DNA from: Picochlorum sp. 'celeri'
Lineage: Eukaryota > Chlorophyta > Trebouxiophyceae
Assembly: GCA_010909725.1 (NCBI GenBank)
Contig: JAACMV010000007.1
Span: 620,001-684,000, forward strand
DNA: 64,000 nt
Direction of reading: 5' to 3'
Position numbers and translations under genes: made by a program. Shown here one piece after another: positions 8,890 through 17,873 of this stretch; position 1 is the stretch's first letter; every line of letters begins with the position of its first letter. The notes under the pieces are model-generated. The model had not been told where the DNA came from. It saw only the letters and a list, made by a program, of their open reading frames with translations, and did no database searches.

Positions 8890-10995
8890 ATGCAGCGTCC
8901 AGTGCCAGTGAAAAATAAGCAGCCTGCTCCGACGCAGATTACTGCTGAGCAGATTCTTCGAGAGTCTAAATCTTTGCAAGCAGATGAGTTTCAGGCGCCA
9001 TCGGTGAAGATTACGGATCCGCAGGAGCTGGCGGAATATCGTATGGGAAAGAGGAAGGAGTTTGAAGACAATGTGAGACGTGTTGGCAGATGGAATGGAT
9101 CTATATGGGTCAAGTATGCTCAGTGGGAGGAGACGCAAAAGGACTTTCGAAGAGCTCGAAGTGTGTGGGAGAGAGCGTTGGAGACTGATCCGAGGAACAC
9201 CAGTTTGTGGCTAAAGTATGCAGAGATGGAAATGAGGCATAGGTTTGTAAACCATGCGAGGAATGTGTGGGATAGAGCTGTGACCATGTTGCCAAGGATA
9301 GATCAGTTATGGTATAAATATATTCATATGGAAGAGATGCTTGGTAATGTTGCGGGTGCTCGACAGATTTTTGAGAGGTGGATGCAGTGGGAGCCAGACC
9401 ATCATGGCTGGATGGCGTATATTAAAATGGAGCTTCGATATGGGGAGGTTGATAGGGCGAGAGGTATATACGAAAGATATATTAGATGTATTCCCTCGGT
9501 GAAGGCGTGGGTGAGGTACGCCAAGTTTGAATTGAAGAATGGGAATCCTGGTCTGGCACGGAGGTGTTATGAGCGGTCTCTGGAAGAGTTGAGTGAGGAT
9601 GACATCACAGATGAGCTATTTCTGAAATTTGCCGAGTTTGAGGAGATGTTGGATGAAACTGAAAGAGCAAGGGCTATTTACAAGTATGCTTTGGAGCATT
9701 TTAAAGAGGGCGATGCTTCAGCTATTCGACAACGATACATGGCATTTGAGAAACAGAGAGGGGACCGCGAGGGGATTGAGGAGGCAATATATGTAAAAAG
9801 GAGGGAAGAGTACGAGTCCAAGTTGAAGAGGGATCCTTTAGATTATGATTTGTGGTTTGATTTGACTCGTTTGGAGGAGGAAGCTGGAGATTTGGCAAAG
9901 ATACGAAATGCATATGAAATGGCAGTGGCAGCATTGCCACCGGCAGAAGAGAAGAGGTATTGGGAGCGCTACATCTATATTTGGATAAAGTATGCCCTTT
10001 TTGAAGAACTTATCGCAAAAGATATGGAGCGCACTCGAGAAGTGTACAGGACATGCTTGAAGATCATCCCTCACTCTGCCTTCACGTTTGCAAAGATTTG
10101 GATCATGGCAGCTCAGTTTGAGATCAGACAGCATAGATTGGATGCAGCCCGAAAAATTTTTGGGATGTCGATTGGCATGTGCCCGAAGAATAAATTGTTC
10201 AGATCGTATATTGAGATGGAGTTGTCGTTGGGTAATATTGATCGATGCAGGGTGCTCTATGAAAAGCATTTGGAATTCAATCCAGCATCTGCGGCAGCAT
10301 GGGGACAATTCGCCGAACTAGAGACAGCTTTAGGGGAATCTGAAAGAGCACGAGCTCTGTATGAAATAGCAATATCTCAGCCCGAGCTTGACATGCCAGA
10401 GGCACTATGGAAAGCCTACATCGACTTTGAGATTGCTGAGGAAGACCGCAGAAATGCTCGAGCTCTGTATGAGAGACTTTTAGAGAAGACACAACATGTC
10501 AAAGTCTGGCTTTCCTATGCGAAATTCGAGGGAACTGCATTAAAAATATTAATAGCTGAACAAGAAGGAGAGGACACGTCGAAATTTGCTGGACAAGATG
10601 TACAAGAACTTGATGATTCTAGAAATGCAGTAGGCCAGGCTGATCGAGTCAAGAAAGCTCGGGACATTTATTCCAGAGGGTTCCGCTCCCTCCGTGAGCT
10701 ACAATTAGATTGCAAAGAAGAAGCAGTGATGTTATTAGAAGCTTGGAGAAAATTCGAGAAAGAATCTCTCGCATCAGGCTTTGGGTCAGAAGAAGCAGTG
10801 CAGGCAGTGGAAGAAAAGATGCCACGGCGTGTCAAGCGAAAAAGACCAATCGTGCTCGAAGATGGTACAGAGACTGGTGGTATGGAGGAATATTATGATT
10901 ACATTTTCCCAGATGAAGCCTCTGCAGCACCTAATATGAAGATTCTAGAGGCAGCATACAAATGGAAGAAACAGAAAATGGAATCAACAGACTAG
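8890..10995 (+). CDS. CLF1: Crooked neck-like pre-mRNA splicing factor (CLF1/CRNKL1/SYF3)
   Basis: Intronless, 701 aa, starting ATG CAG CGT. The protein is a nearly continuous array of HAT (half-TPR) repeats with the recurring W..YA.FE / RAR.IYERAL pattern (for example WVRYAKFELKNGN, RARSVWERALETDP). The N-terminus KNKQPAPTQITAEQILRES is the invariant start of Crooked-neck proteins, and the length is normal (about 680-850). Clf1 is a scaffold of the NineTeen complex, needed for spliceosome activation and recycling in the nucleus. The end EEYYDYIFPDE is also family-typical. It converges on citrate synthase with 28 bp between stops. Confidence 0.95.
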   Translation: MQRPVPVKNKQPAPTQITAEQILRESKSLQADEFQAPSVKITDPQELAEYRMGKRKEFEDNVRRVGRWNGSIWVKYAQWEETQKDFRRARSVWERALETDPRNTSLWLKYAEMEMRHRFVNHARNVWDRAVTMLPRIDQLWYKYIHMEEMLGNVAGARQIFERWMQWEPDHHGWMAYIKMELRYGEVDRARGIYERYIRCIPSVKAWVRYAKFELKNGNPGLARRCYERSLEELSEDDITDELFLKFAEFEEMLDETERARAIYKYALEHFKEGDASAIRQRYMAFEKQRGDREGIEEAIYVKRREEYESKLKRDPLDYDLWFDLTRLEEEAGDLAKIRNAYEMAVAALPPAEEKRYWERYIYIWIKYALFEELIAKDMERTREVYRTCLKIIPHSAFTFAKIWIMAAQFEIRQHRLDAARKIFGMSIGMCPKNKLFRSYIEMELSLGNIDRCRVLYEKHLEFNPASAAAWGQFAELETALGESERARALYEIAISQPELDMPEALWKAYIDFEIAEEDRRNARALYERLLEKTQHVKVWLSYAKFEGTALKILIAEQEGEDTSKFAGQDVQELDDSRNAVGQADRVKKARDIYSRGFRSLRELQLDCKEEAVMLLEAWRKFEKESLASGFGSEEAVQAVEEKMPRRVKRKRPIVLEDGTETGGMEEYYDYIFPDEASAAPNMKILEAAYKWKKQKMESTD

Positions 10996-11006
10996 TACAC
11001 TCTGGA

Positions 11007-11011
11007 TGTAA
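11007..11011 (+). terminator. TGTAA poly(A) signal for CLF1
   Basis: TGTAA lies 12 nt after the CLF1 stop. It matches the signal used in Chlamydomonas-type green algae. Confidence 0.5.
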
Positions 11012-11023
11012 CATCATCATTCA

Positions 11024-12424
11024 TTATACATGCGGGTTTCTTGCATGAGTAGAATACATTCGTGCTGGAGGCGGCTTAAAAGCCGTCACATTGCTCGAAC
11101 GTGACGACAATGTCTGGAATTCCCTCTCGACATGCCCAGAATAAATTTGCCTTGGTCGAGAAATCTTATTCAATGGCTCAGAGACAAATTCTTTCCATTG
11201 AGCTACCCAACCTACACACCGTGCCATGGCAAAAATAACCGTATACATCTCAACTGGAATACCAAGAGCACGCATGACAATGCCTGAATAAAAGTCAATA
11301 TTAGGATACAAATTCCTCTTGACAAAATACTCATCCTGAAGCGCGTGGGCTTCCAATGCTTTTGCAATATCCAGCAACGGATCATCAACATCTAGCGATG
11401 AAAGAACCTGATCAGAAATTTCCTTCATTATTTTTGCTCTCGGATCAAACGTTTTATATACCCGATGTCCAAAACCCATCAACCTGAACGGATTCTCCTT
11501 ATCCTTTGCTCTCTCAACAATGAGTGGAATGGCATCAAGACCACCCAATTGTTCAATCTCCAACAGCATTTTCATCACGGCTGTCGAAGCGCCACCATGC
11601 AGCGGCCCATGCAAAGACGCGATACCACTTGATATGCACGTAAATGGATTTGCTTGAGAACTCCCTGCAGTCCTCACTGTGGACGTGGATGCATTCTGCT
11701 CATGATCCAGATGCAAAATCAAAATCGTCTCCAATGCCTTTGCCGCCACAGGATCCACCTGATACTTTTGAGTAGGCAACGCATTCATCATGTACAAGAA
11801 ATTCTCCGAAAAACTCAAATCATTCCGTGGGTAGATGATTGGCTGCCCCAAATGAACCTTGAATGACATGGCCGCCAGCGTTGGAATCTTTGCAATCAAC
11901 CGATGGCACGCCCGAATCTGCTGAGCTGGATCAGACACATTCGCCACCTCTGGATAAAATGCCGCCATCGCACCTACACATCCACACATGATTGCCATTG
12001 GATGCGCATCATGTTGGAATCCTTTCAGAAATTCCATAAACTTTTCATGAATCAGCGTGTGATTTGTTATATCCGACCGAAAATGCTCCTTCTCATCTGC
12101 ATCCGGAAGCTCTCCATGCAGCAAAAGATATGAACAATCGTAAAAATCCCCATGCTCCACCAAATCCTCAATCCGATACCCTCTATACAACAAAATGCCC
12201 TTATCCCCATCAATGTACGTAATCTTACTCTCGCAGCTCGCCGTGCTCATAAACCCAGGATCATATGTACAAATCTTTGTCTGAGAATACAATTTCGTCA
12301 CATCAATAAACCTGTTCCCAAATGAATCATACTTTACCGGAAGCGAAATATCTGCTGTTCCATCTGGCATTCGCAGCACAGCCACGTCATTAGAACCCGA
12401 CGGGTCCTTGGAATTGTTTTCCAT
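11024..12424 (-). CDS. Citrate synthase, bacterial hexameric (type II) form
   Basis: 466 aa from ATG 12424, single coding exon. It condenses oxaloacetate and acetyl-CoA to citrate. Catalytic segments are complete: SLHGPLHGGAST, MGFGHRVYKTFDPRAK and NIDFYSG (Asp), plus DHEQNASTSTVRTAGSS. The sequence follows the Gram-negative GltA form closely (YDPGFMSTASCESKITYIDG, DAHPMAIMCG, YPRNDLSFSENFLYMMN) rather than the dimeric mitochondrial form. No C-terminal SKL and no clean N-terminal PTS2 or mitochondrial presequence is seen. An upstream candidate intron (12429-12481, GTAAGC...ATATAG) would lie in the 5'UTR; the frame before it does not join in phase. Location (peroxisome or mitochondrion) is therefore open. 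Confidence 0.93.
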   Translation of the reverse strand: MENNSKDPSGSNDVAVLRMPDGTADISLPVKYDSFGNRFIDVTKLYSQTKICTYDPGFMSTASCESKITYIDGDKGILLYRGYRIEDLVEHGDFYDCSYLLLHGELPDADEKEHFRSDITNHTLIHEKFMEFLKGFQHDAHPMAIMCGCVGAMAAFYPEVANVSDPAQQIRACHRLIAKIPTLAAMSFKVHLGQPIIYPRNDLSFSENFLYMMNALPTQKYQVDPVAAKALETILILHLDHEQNASTSTVRTAGSSQANPFTCISSGIASLHGPLHGGASTAVMKMLLEIEQLGGLDAIPLIVERAKDKENPFRLMGFGHRVYKTFDPRAKIMKEISDQVLSSLDVDDPLLDIAKALEAHALQDEYFVKRNLYPNIDFYSGIVMRALGIPVEMYTVIFAMARCVGWVAQWKEFVSEPLNKISRPRQIYSGHVEREFQTLSSRSSNVTAFKPPPARMYSTHARNPHV

Positions 12425-13036
12425 ACTACTATATTGAAATTATTTTTCTATAAGAGTTACTGTTGTTTCTTTTTCGCTTACCTTGGGAATGTTTCAGAAG
12501 ATGAGCCTGCCACGTGGCACTCAAGGCCGTCATTGTAGTTGAGTGTACCGTCGACAACGAGGTTTGACCGGCCATTACTACTGCTTCTGTTTTATTTCGG
12601 AAACTTGTCTCTTCTTCTTCGAACGATAATTCTTCTAGACATGCATCATCATGAATCGATTCCTTCATCATGCGATGCATGATATGAAGCGTGGTCCTTG
12701 ATGAATACCCCACATAAAGTTTGTCAGTCAGTCAGTCTCGCTCCCCCATGGAGAGAGCTGATGGGTACCCACGGTGGCAACTACAACGAAATCATGGTAA
12801 TCCTATCGCCCAGAGTGCTGCCGAGGTATGCATGCCAAATCTTTACACTATTAATTCATTTATAACACTGTACCAAACAGGATCAAGCGAAAAGATTCCT
12901 TCTTGAAGGACGAGTGCAGATCTTTCAAAGGTCGTTGGTACAAACGCGTGGGGCTCTTTGCCTTCTATCGAGTCTCAGAGGCATATATTTACTTCACATA
13001 TCTATTTAATAGTATTATTTGATTGCGATAGACGTT
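12425..13036. promoter_or_regulatory. Divergent intergenic region, citrate synthase / GH16
   Basis: 612 bp hold both promoters. On the minus strand a 94-codon frame (12429-12713) ends just inside the candidate 5'UTR intron at 12429-12481 and does not join in frame to citrate synthase. I regard it as leader sequence, not a gene. A TGTCAGTCAGTCAGTC-type CAGT repeat sits near 12722-12737. Confidence 0.4.
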
Positions 13037-14098
13037 ATGTTGCGTGGTAGCGCGACATTCTTGGTGTTCTGGGCTATCTGCCTGTCTCTGGTTGCCAGTC
13101 TGCAGGCGACAGCCGATTTTGACCCTCGATTTGCGGCATCCAGGAGCTTGAAACGAATGGATGATGAAGAGCTTCTTGCTGTTTCCTCCGTCAATGACAC
13201 AGCTGTTGATGCGCTTGCCACCTCTGGCTTGTGCAGGGCTGGGTATGATCTTGTATGGCATGATGACTTCGAATCATCCAAGAGTCTGAATGATTGGAGC
13301 TATCTCTTGTACAATGGATGCGAGTATGGACTCTGTGGATGGGGTAATAACGAGTTGGAGTATTATACAAACAGTACAAGGAATGTACGGGTGTCAAATG
13401 GCAGTCTGAAAATTATTGCACGCAAAGCGAGCGATGATGATAGAAAGACATGCTGTCCGAGTGGAACATGCAAAAAGGGAGAATGTGAATTCACGTCTGG
13501 CAAGGTGAGAACGTTTAACAAGTTTGCAGTGCGCCCATCGTGGTCATCTGGGAGCAGAACTATTCGAATTGATGCTCGCATCAAGATGCCAGTTGGTCAA
13601 GGCTTGTGGCCATCCTTTACATTACTTCCAGAAGATTCTCCCGAGTTTTGCTTGGGGTGCGGATATTATGGTGACTGGCCACAAAGCGGTGCCATTACAT
13701 TGTCTCAAAAGGTGAACAAGGACAAGGAATATACAGGAGGCATCTTGTATGGAGGCGTTGCCCCGGATATTGTCGCCTCCACCTTTTCAAAAAAGATATC
13801 AGATAATTTGGAAGGATTTCATACGTATACACTCGAATGGAAACCCACGTCTATGAAGTGGAAGCTTGATGGAAAGACTGTGTTCAAGGCAAAGAGTGGA
13901 AAGGGAAATCCTGAAAAGGGATGGTTCAGTTTGTCGGATAAGAGTGAGAAGAATTCTCCATTTGATAAGCCATTTTACCTCGTGGTTGGTATGGCATTGG
14001 GAGGAGACCAAACAGGAGCATCACCCAATCAGGTTAGGAAGACATTAAAGAATCCCCAGTCAATGGAAATTGAACATATTCGTGTATGTTCTAAATAA
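13037..14098 (+). CDS. Secreted GH16-fold protein without catalytic glutamates
   Basis: ATG 13037 is chosen because the signal peptide starts there (MLRGSATFLVFWAICLSLVASLQ); a TTG 18 nt upstream is in frame. 353 aa, intronless. It has the GH16 laminarinase fold: LVWHDDFESSKSLNDW, WGNNELEYYTNSTRNVRV, SGKVRTFNKFAVRP, IKMPVGQGLWPSF, HTYTLEWKPTSMKWKLDGK and a C-terminal LVVGMALGGD. Where the active site E-I-D-x-x-E should follow WP.SG, this protein reads WPQSGAITLSQ. Both catalytic Glu (to Ala and Gln) and the central Asp (to Thr) are gone. It is probably a glucan-binding or pattern-recognition protein, not a glucanase. Confidence 0.85.
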   Translation: MLRGSATFLVFWAICLSLVASLQATADFDPRFAASRSLKRMDDEELLAVSSVNDTAVDALATSGLCRAGYDLVWHDDFESSKSLNDWSYLLYNGCEYGLCGWGNNELEYYTNSTRNVRVSNGSLKIIARKASDDDRKTCCPSGTCKKGECEFTSGKVRTFNKFAVRPSWSSGSRTIRIDARIKMPVGQGLWPSFTLLPEDSPEFCLGCGYYGDWPQSGAITLSQKVNKDKEYTGGILYGGVAPDIVASTFSKKISDNLEGFHTYTLEWKPTSMKWKLDGKTVFKAKSGKGNPEKGWFSLSDKSEKNSPFDKPFYLVVGMALGGDQTGASPNQVRKTLKNPQSMEIEHIRVCSK

Positions 14099-14204
14099 CA
14101 TCCCGAGAGACGAAAGAGATAACGTGAGCTCCGTGGGTTGTGACCTCCGCAGAGGCACCCGTGTCTTCAGAGACCAATCGTATCCTCTCCATGGATGCTG
14201 ATCA

Positions 14205-14209
14205 TGTAA
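14205..14209 (+). terminator. Possible TGTAA poly(A) signal for the GH16 gene
   Basis: TGTAA lies 107 nt after the GH16 stop, in the 126 bp convergent gap before the SET gene stop. It is a weak call because of the distance. Confidence 0.3.
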
Positions 14210-14224
14210 CACTGGATGCTGGTT

Positions 14225-14944
14225 CTAAATAACATCATATCCTGATCTATCATAATCTTTTCCGTAATCGATAAACAATTCTTCTCCCGCAGCAATATCT
14301 CGATCGGCCACAAACACCAGCCCAGTGGATGGATCATCCTTGTCATCTTCCACTCTCACATTGACACTCACACGTGCATGCAGCGATGGTTCATTCACAT
14401 AACTCAGCGTACAGTCGACATCCCATGGCCACCACGTCCCAGGAGACGGCCGCGTACTCGGATACCCACTCTCATCCGATGGATCCAGTATCACCCCAGG
14501 TTTTTTGGAAAAGCAGTAATACTGTGCCATGGGCGCCAAGACACACTTGGCAGTCATCTCTATATCATTCCTCACTCTCCCTGGGTATGCGCCAAGTACA
14601 ACATCCCTTGGTATTGCAACCTTGGAAAACACCCCGTTGCCAGCCCCACTCCCAAGACTGCTCTCTCGTACACACAACAAATCCTGTCGGGACCATCCTC
14701 GTGGCCTCTGTTGATACACATACCATGCAGCACTGCACATGATCTTTGCCCCTTGACAGAGCAGACTGATATCACTCATATAGCCAGGGTCATATTCAGC
14801 CAACCCTCGCACGACTGTATATGGTCGAGTAGTACACTGCTGTGTCATGATGATGATGGTCTCACAGAGCCTCACCCTTGGTCTTTTGGGTTCTCGTGGC
14901 AGTGATACAGCCAAAAGACCTGCTATAGGTATCGACACAGCCAT
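14225..14944 (-). CDS. SET-domain protein
   Basis: 239 aa from ATG 14944, no intron needed. A SET fold is recognisable: GAGNGVFSKVAIPRDVVLGAYPG (start of the domain and AdoMet loop), a central PWDVDCTLSYVNEPS segment in the position of the NH-S motif, and the C-terminal DIAAGEELFIDYGKDYD (catalytic Tyr region). The NH-S motif is degenerate and no post-SET cysteines are present, so the substrate may be non-histone or activity may be reduced. The N-terminus has a moderately hydrophobic stretch (AVSIPIAGLLAVSL) before a basic segment and could be a targeting signal. Substrate cannot be inferred. Confidence 0.75.
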   Translation of the reverse strand: MAVSIPIAGLLAVSLPREPKRPRVRLCETIIIMTQQCTTRPYTVVRGLAEYDPGYMSDISLLCQGAKIMCSAAWYVYQQRPRGWSRQDLLCVRESSLGSGAGNGVFSKVAIPRDVVLGAYPGRVRNDIEMTAKCVLAPMAQYYCFSKKPGVILDPSDESGYPSTRPSPGTWWPWDVDCTLSYVNEPSLHARVSVNVRVEDDKDDPSTGLVFVADRDIAAGEELFIDYGKDYDRSGYDVI

Positions 14945-15271
14945 CGTATTCTATATATTTATGTAAATACTATGTATTGCTGAAAATGCAAAATGCAATC
15001 AGATGGCTGGCGACATCTGTAAAGGAGATGCTCTGCTTCCGTAAAATGGTATATATAGGCAGCCAGTCATGATGATCTCCAGTCTCTTTCTAAATATAGC
15101 TAGGATACCAGAGAGATTGTTCTATTTTTTATTCAATACATGTAGTACATCGTACTTGGAGAGACGTGATAGTCTAGCAGAAAAGAAATTAAGCGAACGT
15201 TTCAAGAAGAAGAATCCTTCGACCAGCATCCACGCATAGTATACAACTATTTTCCTTAATACACACAGAGT
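14945..15271. promoter_or_regulatory. Divergent intergenic region, SET / PSMA3
   Basis: 327 bp between start codons. TATATATAGG occurs near 15049-15058. No other feature is seen. Confidence 0.35.
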
Positions 15272-16279
15272 ATGTCTGGAATAGGAACAGGGGTACGTAC
15301 AGATTACCGTATGTTTCAGATAATCAGGGACTGATTGAGTGATCATGATTCGCCATGACGCTGTTGCTTTGGCGCTTGATTCGATTATTATGTGATTGAT
15401 TTTTCACTTTTATATGCAGTATGATTTGTCTGTGAGTACATTCTCACCGGACGGACGAGTATTCCAAGCAGAATATGCTCAGAAAGCTGTAGACTCTAGT
15501 GGGTAGGTTTCTCTTGCTTGTTTTTTTCTCTACTCGCCGATGACGATGTGTACCTTGATTATTGTTACGGATCCAAACCACCACGGCAACAACGACAATG
15601 ATCTGACATGATCTGCTGCTGATGTATTTGCAGGACGGTGCTGGGAATGTGCTGTGCTGATGGAGTTGTGTTGGCTGCTGAAAAGCCAGAGATTTCCAAG
15701 CTCATAGAGGAACATTCAAATCGTAGAGCATTTCCTATTGATAGACATGCGGGTGCTGTGATTGCGGGGGTTGCCGCTGATGGTAGAGCAATTATTGACA
15801 GAGCACAGGCGGAAGCATCCAACTACAAATCATTCTATGGAGACAAGATACCAGGGCATGTCCTCGCTGAGCGTGTAGCGTCTTTTGTACATTTATTCAA
15901 CTTGTACTGGTATGTTCGGCCCTTTGGTGTGTGTACCCTCTTGGCCACCTGTGATCACTCGGGTCCTCAGCTGCACATGGTGGATCCCTCGGGGACAATG
16001 CACCAATACAATGCTACTGCTGTCGGGAAGGGTCGACAGGCGGCGAAGAATGAGTTGGAAAAGCTGAAATTGGATCGCATGACGTGTAAGGAGGCTCTGT
16101 TCTCTGCTGCAAAGATTTTACATCAGGTTCATGATGAGGAAAAGGCTTTTGAACTTGAAGTTGCATGGATTTCTGCAGATACTGATTATGTATTTACGAG
16201 AGTGTCGAATGAAGAGGTAGCTGAGGCTGAACAGGCGGCAAAGGCAGCCATCGAGGCGGAGGATATGGATGACGATTAG
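15272..16279 (+). CDS. PSMA3: 20S proteasome subunit alpha type-3 (alpha7)
   Basis: Three exons, 15272-15292, 15420-15502 and 15634-16279, give 249 aa. The introns read GTACGTAC...TATATGCAG and GTAGGTTT...GTATTTGCAG. Joined, the N-terminus is [20 protein letters not shown] followed by [15 protein letters not shown], the standard alpha-ring signature. [27 protein letters not shown] and the acidic end (EDMDDD) are typical of subunit alpha3/PSMA3/PRE10. It is a structural, non-catalytic subunit of the proteasome outer ring. The early, short first exon is a pattern repeated in several genes of this window. Confidence 0.95.
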
Positions 16280-16294
16280 CTTGTTTTTTCTTCA

Positions 16295-16299
16295 TGTAA
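16295..16299 (+). terminator. TGTAA poly(A) signal for PSMA3
   Basis: TGTAA lies 16 nt after the PSMA3 stop. Confidence 0.5.
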
Positions 16300-16553
16300 A
16301 CCAGGGTCAAAACAAGTTTTAAATTGCTTTATTACAGAGTAGATACGCCCTAAAACGTATCTTGCTCCAAGATACTTGTAGATACGTTCGCATTGTCTGC
16401 AGATGCGCCGCATTGGCATTATAAATAAGTTCTATTGTATCTATATTAGTAAACAAGGACGGAAAAATACTTTGTGAGAGACAGAGCAACGACCGCGACG
16501 ACCGGAGAGCGTTCATCAACGCAGATTCAACAAATTTGGTCTTAGGTCCGGGG

Positions 16554-17153
16554 ATGGGGTCGAGCATGGAATGGGATACAGAGTATATGAGTAAATGGTG
16601 TGGGATTTATGGTCATGGCATGGGCGAATGGTGCCGAGGATCGCGAGAGTGCACTTCTTCAGAGCATTTTGACTTGGACAGTCTAGGTATTTGCACGAAT
16701 ACTGATAGCTTTGGCGTGGTGGAGTATACTCGAAAGAAGAGTCATGGTCACTCGATGAGTGCGAATGACGATGAGTCATCGCCATCGTCTTTGCCTTCGT
16801 CGTCATCCAGTGTGGAGGGGAGTGACCCAGTGACTCCAGACACTGAACAAACAGTGACTCCTTCCAGCGGCATCATGTTTATCTTTCAGCAGTCGTATCC
16901 AGATGTATCGTTAGAAGATCAACAGGAAGGAGGCGTTGGTTGCGTGATGGATGTTGGATGTCCCGAGCTGAGCAATGTGAGTGACACTCCAGGTACCAGG
17001 CAGATGGGTGTCATGAGTGCATACGAAATCAATGTGTTGTCTGGATTGGCAGAGGATCAGCATGATGAATATAATGTGTATCCAAGGGAAGGCTGCATTC
17101 GTGTGGGCAGATCAAGGTCTTTGGGTGATTGCCTCACAGCACCAGCTGCATAG
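16554..17153 (+). CDS. Hypothetical acidic, Ser-rich protein
   Basis: 199 aa from ATG 16554 (an in-frame TTG lies 18 nt upstream). I do not recognise it. It is acidic, with a Ser-rich stretch (SSPSSLPSSSSSVEG) followed by Thr/Pro residues, and looks like a disordered regulatory protein. Near the C-terminus is a segment with a basic patch and Ser (VGRSRSLGDCLTAPA). There are no membrane segments. Codon use looks ordinary, but no family support exists, so this could be a chance frame. It sits between PSMA3 and the LYRM/COA4 unit. Confidence 0.4.
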   Translation: MGSSMEWDTEYMSKWCGIYGHGMGEWCRGSRECTSSEHFDLDSLGICTNTDSFGVVEYTRKKSHGHSMSANDDESSPSSLPSSSSSVEGSDPVTPDTEQTVTPSSGIMFIFQQSYPDVSLEDQQEGGVGCVMDVGCPELSNVSDTPGTRQMGVMSAYEINVLSGLAEDQHDEYNVYPREGCIRVGRSRSLGDCLTAPAA

Positions 17154-17284
17154 GTTATTTCATTTCATGGATGATGATGAGAGAATAGCGCACTGGATGA
17201 AATACTCGGAAGTATCTCGCATATAGTTTGAGTTGTATTTTCTCTATTTTTGCATGAACTGTACTCTATTCTTTGCAACATTCT

Positions 17285-17289
17285 TTACA
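17285..17289 (-). terminator. TGTAA poly(A) signal for the COA4-LYRM unit
   Basis: TTACA on the plus strand (TGTAA on the minus strand) lies 44 nt beyond the LYRM stop. No TGTAA is present between COA4 and LYRM, consistent with one shared transcript. Confidence 0.45.
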
Positions 17290-17333
17290 TTGTGGCATCC
17301 CCTGCCAAGACATGATACTACTACAGACACCTG

Positions 17334-17600
17334 CTACTCACACGATCCTTTCAACGTTTTTGTCCACGTATCCGACGATTGATGCATCTCAACATACGAC
17401 TCGAGCTCTTCCAGACTTCGTTGAGCTACCCGTATCTTCTCCTCAAGCTCATGACTATCAGCTATGTTTCTGTTCTCCCGAAACTCCACCTTGATATCCT
17501 TGATGATACCGTCCCTTTTAATACTTGGAAACTGCTTCGCAGCCTTCAAAATGCGCCTGTACAGTGTCAGTACAGCAGAGGAAGAAGACACATTGGACAT
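17334..17600 (-). CDS. LYR-motif mitochondrial protein (LYRM1-like)
   Basis: 88 aa from ATG 17600. The N-terminal LTLYRRILKAAKQFP is the LYR motif with the following helix. FRENRNIADSHELEEKIRVAQ, with the F-R-x-N-x-x-L/I-x-D pattern, completes the Complex1_LYR fold. LYR proteins bind the mitochondrial acyl carrier protein and act in assembly of Fe-S clusters or respiratory complexes. The start codon lies only 9 nt after the COA4 stop (TGA gactgcaac ATG) on the same strand, so both are likely made from one mRNA. The subfamily is uncertain among small LYRM proteins. Confidence 0.8.
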   Translation of the reverse strand: MSNVSSSSAVLTLYRRILKAAKQFPSIKRDGIIKDIKVEFRENRNIADSHELEEKIRVAQRSLEELESYVEMHQSSDTWTKTLKGSCE

Positions 17601-17609
17601 GTTGCAGTC

Positions 17610-17873
17610 TCAGTTTTCTGTCGTTTTTGTCTCGTCCGTCTTCGCTGCGGTACTGCACTGCTCAAGAGCCTTCACCTCCTTCTGACACTTTGACCAGTCT
17701 CTATTATGTTCAGCAAGGCACTCTTCAAGCTCGAAATATCGCTGTGCACAGGTATTACCCAGTTGATTTACAACCTCGTCGCCATCTTCTTCTCCTGCAG
17801 AGCCTTGGTGAAGTGCATTCCGATCTACAGGCTTTTCTTTATTTGTTTCTTTAGTAGGACTACCAAAGACCAT
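17610..17873 (-). CDS. Twin CX9C mitochondrial protein, COA4-like
   Basis: 87 aa from ATG 17873. It has two exact CX9C motifs, CAQRYFELEEC and CQKEVKALEQC, separated by LAEHNRDWSK. The RDW.KC spacing resembles COA4 (CHCHD8/Cmc3), an intermembrane-space factor for cytochrome c oxidase assembly oxidised by Mia40. The N- and C-terminal tails are charged and variable. It is the upstream partner of a 9 nt-spaced pair with an LYR protein. Both products belong to mitochondrial respiratory-complex biogenesis, which makes the pairing functionally sensible. Confidence 0.8.
   Translation of the reverse strand: MVFGSPTKETNKEKPVDRNALHQGSAGEEDGDEVVNQLGNTCAQRYFELEECLAEHNRDWSKCQKEVKALEQCSTAAKTDETKTTEN

Noticed and set aside
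12429..12713. 94-codon minus-strand frame upstream of citrate synthase as an N-terminal targeting exon
   Set aside because: With the candidate intron 12429-12481 removed, its frame does not join in phase to citrate synthase, and alternative splice sites meet stop codons.
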